Source: Bacillota bacterium
Lineage (GTDB): Bacteria > Bacillota > UBA5301 > JASBVW01
DNA: 5,770 nt
NCBI GenBank assembly: GCA_029961005.1
Contig: JASBVW010000105.1
Span: 1-5,770 of the forward strand
Direction of reading: 5' to 3'
Shown here: in pieces, positions 1 to 5,590 of the stretch
Layout: each line of letters opens with the position of its first letter
Numbering within the stretch: position 1 is the stretch's first letter
The notes under the pieces: generated by a model
Databases searched by the model: none
Told to the model about the DNA's origin: nothing
Seen by the model: the letters and a program-made list of their open reading frames with translations, nothing else
Program-made: the position numbers and the translations under genes

Positions 1-824
1 TGGCTAAAAAATACCCGGAGCTGCGGGAAGCCGTGCGGTTTATCCGCGATCTGACCCTTTTGGAGCGGGAGCAGGGGGAACGGGTGCCGGAGTACAAGCC
101 GGCGCTCACGGAAAAAGAAAAGCAGGAGCTCAAAGAGGGGCTTTTGGCCGGGCAACCGGTGAGCCAGGTTTGTCCCGTGCCTGTGGATCCCGCGCTCTTT
201 GAGCGGATCTTCCGGGAGATGGGGGCGGTCCTGCGGCGCCATCTACCTCATAAAGCTCCGGAGATCGACCGGGTCATGGAAGTGCCCTGGGATTTTGCGC
301 GGCTCTTGGAGCTCTTTCAAGCCAGCGACCTGGAGGGGTTCGCTCGGGAGCTGGAGCAGCGCCAGGTGGCGCCGGCGCTCTTTCACTTTCTCTTCAACCA
401 CGCCTTAAAGCCCTTTTACCGCCGCTACGCCCGGGAGATGAAGGCGTTCGTCGACGAGGAGCACTGGCTGAGGAGCATCTGCCCTGTCTGCGGCCACCGG
501 CCGGTCATGGCGCGCCTGATGGGGGAAGGGGGGCGGCGCCATCTGGTCTGCGGGCTGTGCGACACCGTCTGGGCGTACCGGCGCCTGGAGTGCCCTTACT
601 GCGGGGCCGGGCATGAGGAGCTGCGCGAGATCACGGTGGAAGGGGAGCCTCTGTACCGCCTGCACGTCTGCAACCGCTGCCGTGGCTACGTCAAGTCCCT
701 GGACGTGCGGGAGCTGCCCGAGGGGGAGCGCGTCTCGGAGCTGGACGACATGGCCGGGGCCCTTTTGGACCTGGTGGCGGAGCGCGAAGGCTATACCCGC
801 ACGCCGGACGTGAGCGCCCAGTAA
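1..824 (+). CDS. fdhE: FdhE, formate dehydrogenase accessory protein (5' end just outside the window)
   Basis: FdhE-type maturation factor. In E. coli, FdhE binds the catalytic subunit of formate dehydrogenase in the cytoplasm and is needed for active enzyme; it is a rubredoxin-like metal-binding protein. The diagnostic pattern is visible: a helical N-terminal half, then four CxxC pairs at bases 480-491 (CPVC), 549-560 (CGLC), 591-602 (CPYC) and 669-680 (CNRC). The reading frame is open to the left edge. Bases 1-2 are 'tg', followed in frame by Ala-Lys-Lys-Tyr-Pro-Glu-Leu-Arg-Glu-Ala, so the natural start is probably an NTG codon whose first base is one position outside the window. That gives about 274 residues, somewhat shorter than the roughly 309 of E. 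coli FdhE. An internal GTG at 33 is a less likely start. The stop is TAA 822-824. Its position beside the selenocysteine genes fits a selenium-containing formate dehydrogenase, whose structural genes would lie further left. The family call is firm; the exact start is inferred. Confidence 0.93.
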   Translation, partial: AKKYPELREAVRFIRDLTLLEREQGERVPEYKPALTEKEKQELKEGLLAGQPVSQVCPVPVDPALFERIFREMGAVLRRHLPHKAPEIDRVMEVPWDFARLLELFQASDLEGFARELEQRQVAPALFHFLFNHALKPFYRRYAREMKAFVDEEHWLRSICPVCGHRPVMARLMGEGGRRHLVCGLCDTVWAYRRLECPYCGAGHEELREITVEGEPLYRLHVCNRCRGYVKSLDVRELPEGERVSELDDMAGALLDLVAEREGYTRTPDVSAQ

Positions 825-854
825 ACCTGCCGGCGAGAGGCTTTTGCAGTCCCG

Positions 855-873
855 GGCCGGGCCCATCCCGGCT
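855..873 (+). terminator. GC-rich hairpin between fdhE and selC, possible U-less terminator
   Basis: GCCGGG (856-861) and CCCGGC (867-872) pair perfectly around the five-base loop CCCAT, and G855-T873 adds a wobble pair. It lies 31 bases after the fdhE stop. No T-tract follows (the next bases are gggcctgcc), so it is not a classical intrinsic terminator. It could still help end or stabilise the upstream transcript. In sequence this GC-rich, such hairpins also arise by chance. Confidence 0.3.
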
Positions 874-903
874 GGGCCTGCCAGGGGAGGAGACAGGTGC
901 GGC

Positions 904-933
904 TTGGAATATTTGTCCCAATTGTATTATAAT
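904..933 (+). promoter_or_regulatory. Sigma-70/SigA-type promoter of selC and probably the sel operon
   Basis: A perfect -10 hexamer TATAAT lies at 928-933. A -35-like TTGGAA (four of six consensus bases) lies at 904-909, with an 18-base spacer. The element sits in an AT-rich island (about 908-935) that stands out from the GC-rich surroundings. Start spacing of six to eight bases after the -10 puts transcription initiation at about 939-941, on or next to the first nucleotide of the mature tRNA-Sec. The downstream genes selD, selA and selB show no other obvious promoter, so this may drive the whole module. Confidence 0.75.
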
Positions 934-939
934 AGCGGT

Positions 940-1036
940 GGGAGTAGATGGGCCCTGGTGGGCCTCCTGGACTTCAAATCCAGCGACGGGCAGAGATCCT
1001 GTCCGTGGTGGGTTCGATTCCCACATATTCCCGCCA
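940..1036 (+). tRNA. selC: tRNA-Sec (anticodon UCA), CCA encoded
   Basis: This is the selenocysteine tRNA that reads UGA. It is charged with serine by SerRS, converted by SelA and carried by SelB. The full secondary structure can be traced. The acceptor strand 940-947 pairs with 1025-1032 (seven pairs plus a G947/A1025 mismatch). The six-pair D stem is 950-955/960-965 with a four-base loop. The anticodon stem is 967-971/979-983, with loop CTTCAAA and anticodon TCA at 974-976. The very long variable arm has an eight-pair stem (986-993/999-1006). The five-pair T stem is 1008-1012/1020-1024 with loop TTCGATT. The discriminator is G1033 and CCA is 1034-1036. Length is 97 nucleotides, close to E. 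coli selC (95), and the 17-base anticodon arm is identical to E. coli from memory. The long extra arm, 6/4 D arm and UCA anticodon together exclude tRNA-Ser or a suppressor tRNA. Confidence 0.96.
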
Positions 1037-1078
1037 TTTTTGTCTCTTTTCTGTTCGGCGCTGAGGGAGGTGAGGGCA
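1037..1078 (+). other. T-rich spacer and selD leader
   Basis: These 42 bases join the tRNA 3' end to the selD start. The first 19 (1037-1055) are T-rich, beginning with five Ts straight after CCA. No independent hairpin precedes the T run: the nearest stem is the tRNA T arm, ending 12 bases earlier. A classical terminator is therefore not supported, and read-through into selD is likely. The tract may instead mark where the tRNA 3' end is cut from the mRNA. Confidence 0.4.
1065..1070 (+). promoter_or_regulatory. Shine-Dalgarno site that decides the selD start
   Basis: GGGAGG at 1065-1070, followed by TGA, is a near-perfect match to the anti-Shine-Dalgarno sequence. It sits eight bases before GTG 1079. 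No comparable site lies at the right distance before GTG 1175, which supports the longer, Sec-containing form of SelD. Confidence 0.8.
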
Positions 1079-2140
1079 GTGGCGGGGGAAGAGCGGGGGG
1101 CGCGTCGCCGCTTGACCCAGATGTCCAGCAAAGCCGGCTGAGCGGGCAAGTTTGGTCCTCAGGACCTGGCACAGGTGCTGTGCCGTTTACCGGCAACCAG
1201 GGCGGAAGGACTCCTGGTGGGTTATGAGACCGGGGACGACGCGGGGGTGTACCGCCTGACCCCGGATCTGGCCCTCATCCAGACGGTGGACTTTTTCACC
1301 CCGGTGGTGGACGACCCCTACACTTACGGGGCCATCGCCGCGGCCAACTCCCTGAGCGATGTCTACGCCATGGGGGGAACTCCCCTTTTGGCCTTGAACG
1401 TCGTCTGCTACCCCTGCCACGGCGACCTGGAGGTCTTGGGCGAGATCCTCCGCGGAGGAGCGGCCAAGGTGGCGGAGGCAGGGGCGCTCCTGGTGGGCGG
1501 CCATACCGTCCAAGACGAGGAGCCCAAATACGGGTTGGCGGTGACGGGGACGGTGCACCCCGATCGCCTGGTGACCAACGCCGGCGCCCGCCCCGGCGAC
1601 GTCCTCATCCTCACCAAACCCTTGGGCACCGGCATCATCACCACGGCTATCAAGGGAGGGCTGGCCTCTCCTGAGCTCATCGAGGTGGCTTGCGCCACCA
1701 TGGCCGCCCTCAACCGGGCGGCAGCGGAGGCCATGCAGGAGGTAGGGGTGCACGCCTGTACCGACGTAACCGGCTTCGGGCTGATAGGGCATGGCCTGGA
1801 GATGGCCCGGGCCAGCGGGGTAGCCTTGTACCTGGAGGCGGACCGGGTGCCGCTCCTTCCCGAGGTGCGGGAGCTGGCGTCCGCCGGCTGCATCCCCGGC
1901 GGGACCTTCAGCAACCGGGTTTACTTCCAACCGGAGGTGGCCCTGGAAAAGGACTTGAGTGAAGAGGAGCAGCTCATCCTCTTTGATGCCCAAACCTCAG
2001 GGGGGCTGCTCATAGCGGTTGCGCCAGAGCGGGCCGACGCGCTCCTGCGCCAGCTGGCTCAGCGGGGGGTGCGGGAGGCGGCGGCCATCGGCGAGGTCAG
2101 GCCGCGCTCCGCAGAGGGGCGCTGGATACATCTGGGCTAG
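1079..2140 (+). CDS. selD: SelD, selenophosphate synthetase, itself a selenoprotein (in-frame TGA at codon 21)
   Basis: SelD makes selenophosphate, the selenium donor for SelA, from selenide and ATP. Starting at GTG 1079 the frame gives 353 residues (E. coli SelD has 347). It is interrupted only by TGA at 1139-1141, which I read as Sec21. The context Lys-Ala-Gly-Sec-Ala-Gly-Lys-Phe-Gly matches the SelD active-site loop, where Sec/Cys and Lys lie three residues apart (E. coli Cys17 and Lys20; here Sec21 and Lys24). Homology continues unbroken on both sides of the TGA. Further SelD marks are the GDDAG nucleotide/metal-binding segment (Asp53, Asp54), the VDFFTP strand (Asp71) and the SLSDVYAMGG segment (Asp94), followed by the AIRS-type C-terminal domain. 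The stop is TAG 2138-2140, 17 bases before selA. A start at GTG 1175 would remove the catalytic loop and is rejected. The Sec reading fits the presence of selC, selA and selB next door. Confidence 0.95.
1142..1184 (+). promoter_or_regulatory. Candidate bacterial SECIS region of selD
   Basis: SelB must recognise an mRNA hairpin just 3' of the Sec UGA. Two strong tandem hairpins follow codon 21. GGTCC/GGACC (1154-1158/1162-1166) has loop TCA, starting 18 bases after the TGA, close to the spacing in E. coli fdhF. GGCACAG/CTGTGCC (1168-1174/1178-1184) is seven perfect pairs with loop GTG. A competing fold, ACCTG/CAGGT (1164-1168/1172-1176), has loop GCA. Bacterial SECIS loops usually begin with a G in the first two positions, which favours the second or third fold. 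Which hairpin SelB uses cannot be settled from sequence alone. Confidence 0.6.
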
Positions 2141-2143
2141 AGC

Positions 2144-2148
2144 GGAGG
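2144..2148 (+). promoter_or_regulatory. Shine-Dalgarno site supporting a TTG start for selA
   Basis: GGAGG at 2144-2148 lies nine bases before TTG 2158. This spacing makes TTG the best start; the next in-frame candidate, GTG 2170, is 21 bases away. Confidence 0.6.
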
Positions 2149-2157
2149 CGGGCCAAT

Positions 2158-3612
2158 TTGGAAAGACGGGTGCAGAGCGGGCCGCGCCAGATCCCTTCCA
2201 TTAATGAGCTCCTTTCCCGGCCGGAGGTGCAGGCTCTCTTGGACCGGTGGCCGCGGGCGGCGGTGGTGCTGGCCCTGCGCGACCTGACCGCCGAGCTGCG
2301 GTCCGAGCTGCAGGCGGCGGCCGCAGGGGGCGGGAAGGAGAGCGAAGGCGGAGCAGCGGCCCTGCGGGTGCTCGAGGACGGCGCGGCGCTCTCTGCGGAG
2401 CTGGTGCGGCGCTTGACCGCCCGCAACCTCAGGCGGGTCATCAACGCCACGGGCGTGGTCCTGCATACCAATTTGGGGCGCGCCCCCTTGCCCCGCGAGG
2501 CCCTGGCGGCCCTAGAAGAGGTGGGGCTGTACTACTCCAATCTGGAGTACGATCTGGAGGCGGGCGGGAGGGGTTCGCGCCACGCCCACGTGGAGCAACT
2601 CCTGTGCCGGCTGACCGGGGCGGAGGCCGCCCTGGTGGTCAACAACAACGCCGCGGCCGTTCTCCTCTGCCTGGACACCTTGGCGAGGGGGCGGGAGGTG
2701 ATCGTCTCCCGGGGAGAGCTGGTGGAGATCGGCGGGTCCTTCCGCATCCCGGAGGTCATGGCCCGCACGGGGGCCAGGTTGGTGGAGGTGGGCACCACCA
2801 ACAAGACCTACCCCCGCGACTACGAAGAAGCCATCACCGGTGAGACGGCTCTCCTCTTGAAGGTCCACCCCTCCAACTTCCGGGTGGTCGGGTTTACCCG
2901 GGAGGTGGCGCGGGAGGAGCTGGTGGAGATCGGACATCGGCACGGCCTGCCGGTGATGGAGGACCTGGGGAGCGGGGTGCTGGTGGACCTCGCTCCTTTT
3001 GGCCTTCCTCCCGAACCCACGGTGCAGAAGAGCGTAGCCGCCGGCCTGGACTTGGTCACCTTCAGCGGCGATAAACTCCTGGGGGGTCCTCAAGCCGGCA
3101 TCATCGTGGGGCGGGCCGACCTGGTGAGCCGCCTGGCCCGGAATCCTTTGGCCCGGGCCTTGCGCATTGACAAGTTGACCCTGGCGGCCCTGGAGGCTAC
3201 GCTGCGCCTCTACCTGACGCCGGAGTTGGCCCTCCAGCGCATCCCCACCCTGGCCCTGCTGGCGGAGCCGGAAGACAAGGTCCGGGCCAGAGCGGAGGAG
3301 CTGGCGCGCTTGCTCCGGGCCGGGGGAGCGGAGGGGCTGGCGGAGGTGGAGGTCGTGGCCGATCCCTCCGAGGCCGGAGGAGGAGCGCTGCCCACGGCGC
3401 ACCTGGCTGGATGGGCAGTAGCCCTTTCCCCCCGGAAAGAGAGGGTTGAGGAGGTAGAGCGCCGCCTGCGCGCGGGTTCACCCCCCGTGGTGGCCCGGAT
3501 CCAGCAAGATCGCCTGTTTTTGCACCTGCGCACCGTGCGGGCTGAAGAATTGGTACCCCTGCAGGGGGCGGTGCTCCGGGCGTTGAGTTTGAAGGCGGAA
3601 GGGGTTGGGTGA
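2158..3612 (+). CDS. selA: SelA, L-seryl-tRNA(Sec) selenium transferase
   Basis: A pyridoxal-phosphate enzyme that converts Ser-tRNA-Sec to Sec-tRNA-Sec using selenophosphate from SelD; in E. coli it is a decamer that holds the tRNA with an N-terminal domain. The frame gives 484 residues (E. coli 463). Visible marks in order: N-terminal tRNA-binding region with IPSINELL (12-19); INATGVVLHTNLGRAPL (95-111); the VVNNNAAAV segment (160-168); SRGELVEIGGSFRIPEVM (184-201); VGTTNKT (211-217); the PLP-binding lysine Lys306 in TFSGDKLLGGPQAG; and the C-terminal LFLHLRTV segment. The extra length lies partly in an Ala/Gly/Glu-rich linker at about residues 52-66. The start is TTG with GGAGG nine bases upstream. 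It follows selD by 17 bases and precedes selB by three, so it is almost certainly co-transcribed with both. Confidence 0.97.
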   Translation: MERRVQSGPRQIPSINELLSRPEVQALLDRWPRAAVVLALRDLTAELRSELQAAAAGGGKESEGGAAALRVLEDGAALSAELVRRLTARNLRRVINATGVVLHTNLGRAPLPREALAALEEVGLYYSNLEYDLEAGGRGSRHAHVEQLLCRLTGAEAALVVNNNAAAVLLCLDTLARGREVIVSRGELVEIGGSFRIPEVMARTGARLVEVGTTNKTYPRDYEEAITGETALLLKVHPSNFRVVGFTREVAREELVEIGHRHGLPVMEDLGSGVLVDLAPFGLPPEPTVQKSVAAGLDLVTFSGDKLLGGPQAGIIVGRADLVSRLARNPLARALRIDKLTLAALEATLRLYLTPELALQRIPTLALLAEPEDKVRARAEELARLLRAGGAEGLAEVEVVADPSEAGGGALPTAHLAGWAVALSPRKERVEEVERRLRAGSPPVVARIQQDRLFLHLRTVRAEELVPLQGAVLRALSLKAEGVG

Positions 3613-3615
3613 GAA

Positions 3616-5535
3616 ATGCGGCCGGTGATCATCGGGACCGCCGGGCACGTCGACCACGGCAAAACCACCCTGGTCAAGGCCTTGACTGGCGTAGACACGG
3701 ATCGCCTGAAGGAGGAGAAAGAGAGGGGCCTGACCATCGACCTGGGGTTTGCCCCCTTCCTCCTCCCCAGCGGGCGGCGCGCGGCGATTGTGGACGTACC
3801 GGGGCACGAGCGGTTCATCAAGAACATGTTGGCCGGGGTCACGGGCATTGACGTAGTCCTGCTGGTGGTGGCGGCGGACGAGGGCATCATGCCCCAAACC
3901 GAGGAGCACCTGGACATTCTTTCCCTCCTCCGGGTCTCCCGGGGCGTGGTGGTGTTGAACAAGGCGGACCTGGTGGACCCGGAGTGGCTGGACCTGGTGC
4001 GGGAGGAGGTGCGGACGCGCCTGCTTTCCACCCCCTTGGCGAATAGCCCGATCGTGGCCGTTTCCGCGGTGACGGGAGAGGGCATTCCGGAGCTCTTGGC
4101 CGCCATTGAAGAGGTGGTGGGGGCGGCCGCCGAGGTGGAGCGGGGTGAACTGTTGCGCCTCCCCGTAGACCGCGTCTTTGCCGTCCCCGGGCACGGCACG
4201 GTGGTGACGGGGACGCTCTTGGGCGGGGCTGTCCGCCCCGGGGATGAGGTAGAGGTCTTGCCTCTTCGGCGCCGGGTCAGGGTGCGCCAGGTGCAGGTGC
4301 ACGAGCGGCCGGTGGAGGTGGCTCAGGCCGGGGAGAGGGTGGCCCTCAACCTGGTGGGGGTGGAGAAAGCGGAACTGGCCCGGGGATGCGTGGTGGCGGC
4401 TCCTGGCCTCTTGGAGCCGACGTACCTGGTGGATGTCTCGGTGCGGCTTTTGCCCGGCGCGCCTGCGCCGCTGGTCCACCGGGCGCGGGTGCGCGTGCAC
4501 ATTGGGACGAGCGAAGTAATGGGGCGAGTCCGGCTCATCGGGGGGGACGAGCTGCCGCCCGGGAGCAGCGGGTACGCCCAGCTCTTTCTAGAAGAGCCCA
4601 TCGTGGCCGTGCGCCGAGACCTCTTCATTCTCCGCTCCTACTCTCCTCCCCGGACCATCGGCGGCGGCTCTATCCTGGACGCCCATCCGCCGCGCCGGCG
4701 GCGCCTGCGCCCGGAGACCCTGGCGGAATTAAAGCGCGAGGAAGAGGGGCAGCCGGCCGACCTGGTGGCCTTAGCGCTGCAGCGGGCCCGGCGCCGTCCG
4801 CCCCTGACGCCGGAGGAGATCCGGCGCTTGACCCTGCTTTCTCCGGCCCAGGTCCAAAGCGAGCTTAAACGCGCCGCCGCCGGAGGGAGAGCGGTGGCGC
4901 TGGGCAGGGAGGAAGTCTTTCTGGATGGCGCCTACTACCAGGAACTGCGCCGGGAGGTGAACGCTGCGCTCCAGGAGTTTCACGCCCGCTTTCCCCTCCG
5001 GTCCGGCATGCCCAAAGAAGAACTGCGCAGCCGGGTGGCCCCCGCGTGGGACAGCCGCCTCTTCAACTTCCTACTGGAGCGGCTGGAGCGAGAAGGGGTG
5101 ATCCGGCGGGCTGAGCAGGCGGTGGCTGCCGCCGGGCACACGGCGCGGGCTTCGGAGGGCGAAGAGGAGCTGCTCCGGAGGCTGGAAGAGGAGCTGCGCC
5201 GGGGCAGATTTTCTCCCCCTCCTCCCCTGGAACTGCAGAACCGGCTGCAGGTGCCCCCCCGGCGCTTTGAGGAGCTGCTCAAAGTGCTCCTGGAGCGGGG
5301 GGTGGCGGTGCGCGTGTCCCCGGAGGTCATCTTCCACCAAGAGGCCTTTACCCAGGCGCGCCAGGTAGTGGCTGAGGCCCTGCGCGAGGGGGGAACGCTG
5401 GAGGCAGCGTCCTTGCGCGATCGGCTGGGGACCAGCAGAAAGTACGCCATTGCCCTCCTGGAGTACTTTGACCAGATTAAGTTTACGCGCCGGGTGGGCG
5501 ATCAGAGGGTGGCCGGGTCTGCCTTTTCGGCCTGA
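3616..5535 (+). CDS. selB: SelB, selenocysteine-specific translation elongation factor
   Basis: This GTPase replaces EF-Tu for Sec-tRNA-Sec and binds the SECIS hairpin with its C-terminal winged-helix domains. The product has 639 residues (E. coli 614). GTPase motifs are all present: G1 GHVDHGKT (10-17), the switch I Thr in ERGLTIDLGF (about 40), G3 DVPGHE (60-65), G4 NKAD (115-118) and G5 SAVTGEG (150-156). EF-Tu-like beta-barrel domains 2 and 3 follow (about 175-370), then SelB-specific winged-helix repeats to the end. The last one has GTSRKYA at 605-611 and the RRVGDQRV strand near the C-terminus, typical of the RNA-binding SelB domain. The start is ATG three bases after the selA stop, with only a modest purine-rich site (GGAAGGGG near 3598-3604), so translation may be partly coupled to selA. 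No defects seen. Confidence 0.97.
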   Translation: MRPVIIGTAGHVDHGKTTLVKALTGVDTDRLKEEKERGLTIDLGFAPFLLPSGRRAAIVDVPGHERFIKNMLAGVTGIDVVLLVVAADEGIMPQTEEHLDILSLLRVSRGVVVLNKADLVDPEWLDLVREEVRTRLLSTPLANSPIVAVSAVTGEGIPELLAAIEEVVGAAAEVERGELLRLPVDRVFAVPGHGTVVTGTLLGGAVRPGDEVEVLPLRRRVRVRQVQVHERPVEVAQAGERVALNLVGVEKAELARGCVVAAPGLLEPTYLVDVSVRLLPGAPAPLVHRARVRVHIGTSEVMGRVRLIGGDELPPGSSGYAQLFLEEPIVAVRRDLFILRSYSPPRTIGGGSILDAHPPRRRRLRPETLAELKREEEGQPADLVALALQRARRRPPLTPEEIRRLTLLSPAQVQSELKRAAAGGRAVALGREEVFLDGAYYQELRREVNAALQEFHARFPLRSGMPKEELRSRVAPAWDSRLFNFLLERLEREGVIRRAEQAVAAAGHTARASEGEEELLRRLEEELRRGRFSPPPPLELQNRLQVPPRRFEELLKVLLERGVAVRVSPEVIFHQEAFTQARQVVAEALREGGTLEAASLRDRLGTSRKYAIALLEYFDQIKFTRRVGDQRVAGSAFSA

Positions 5536-5590
5536 CAGGCACTGGCAAGGCGGGCGGTGCGTATTCTACACCGGAAAAGAGGGAACGCCC
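5536..5590 (+). other. selB-gin intergenic spacer
   Basis: These 55 bases contain no convincing terminator: the best pairing is a weak five-pair stem, GCACT/GGTGC, with a 12-base loop and no T run. A purine-rich site (GAGGGA, 5579-5584) sits six bases before ATG 5591 and serves as its ribosome binding site. TATTCT at 5562-5567 resembles a -10 hexamer but has no partner -35. Confidence 0.4.

Noticed and set aside
940..1036. selC as an attachment site for an integrated element
   Set aside because: selC is a known integration site in enterobacteria, but no integrase gene or repeated tRNA 3' end is seen here; selD follows directly.
1037..1050. Intrinsic terminator formed by the T run after selC
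   Set aside because: No dedicated GC hairpin abuts the T run; the nearest stem is the tRNA T arm, 12 bases away. Partial termination cannot be excluded.
844..1227. Plus-strand open frame of 127 codons across the intergenic region
   Set aside because: It runs through the tRNA-Sec and into selD in another frame and resembles no known protein; GC-rich DNA gives such open frames by chance.
1187..1993. Minus-strand open frame opposite selD
   Set aside because: Antisense shadow of a conserved gene in GC-rich sequence; no recognisable family.
1175..2140. selD starting at GTG 1175 (321 residues)
   Set aside because: It lacks the catalytic Sec/Cys-Lys loop and has no proper ribosome binding site; homology extends upstream through the TGA to GTG 1079.
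3210..4500. Long minus-strand open frames opposite selA and selB (3210-4199 and 3478-4500)
   Set aside because: They are antisense to two well-conserved genes, show low-complexity Arg/Pro/Ser/His composition, and have no recognisable domains.
5556..5575. Promoter for the Gin-like gene around TATTCT 5562-5567
   Set aside because: Only one weak -10-like hexamer, with no -35 or clear sporulation sigma motif at the right distance.
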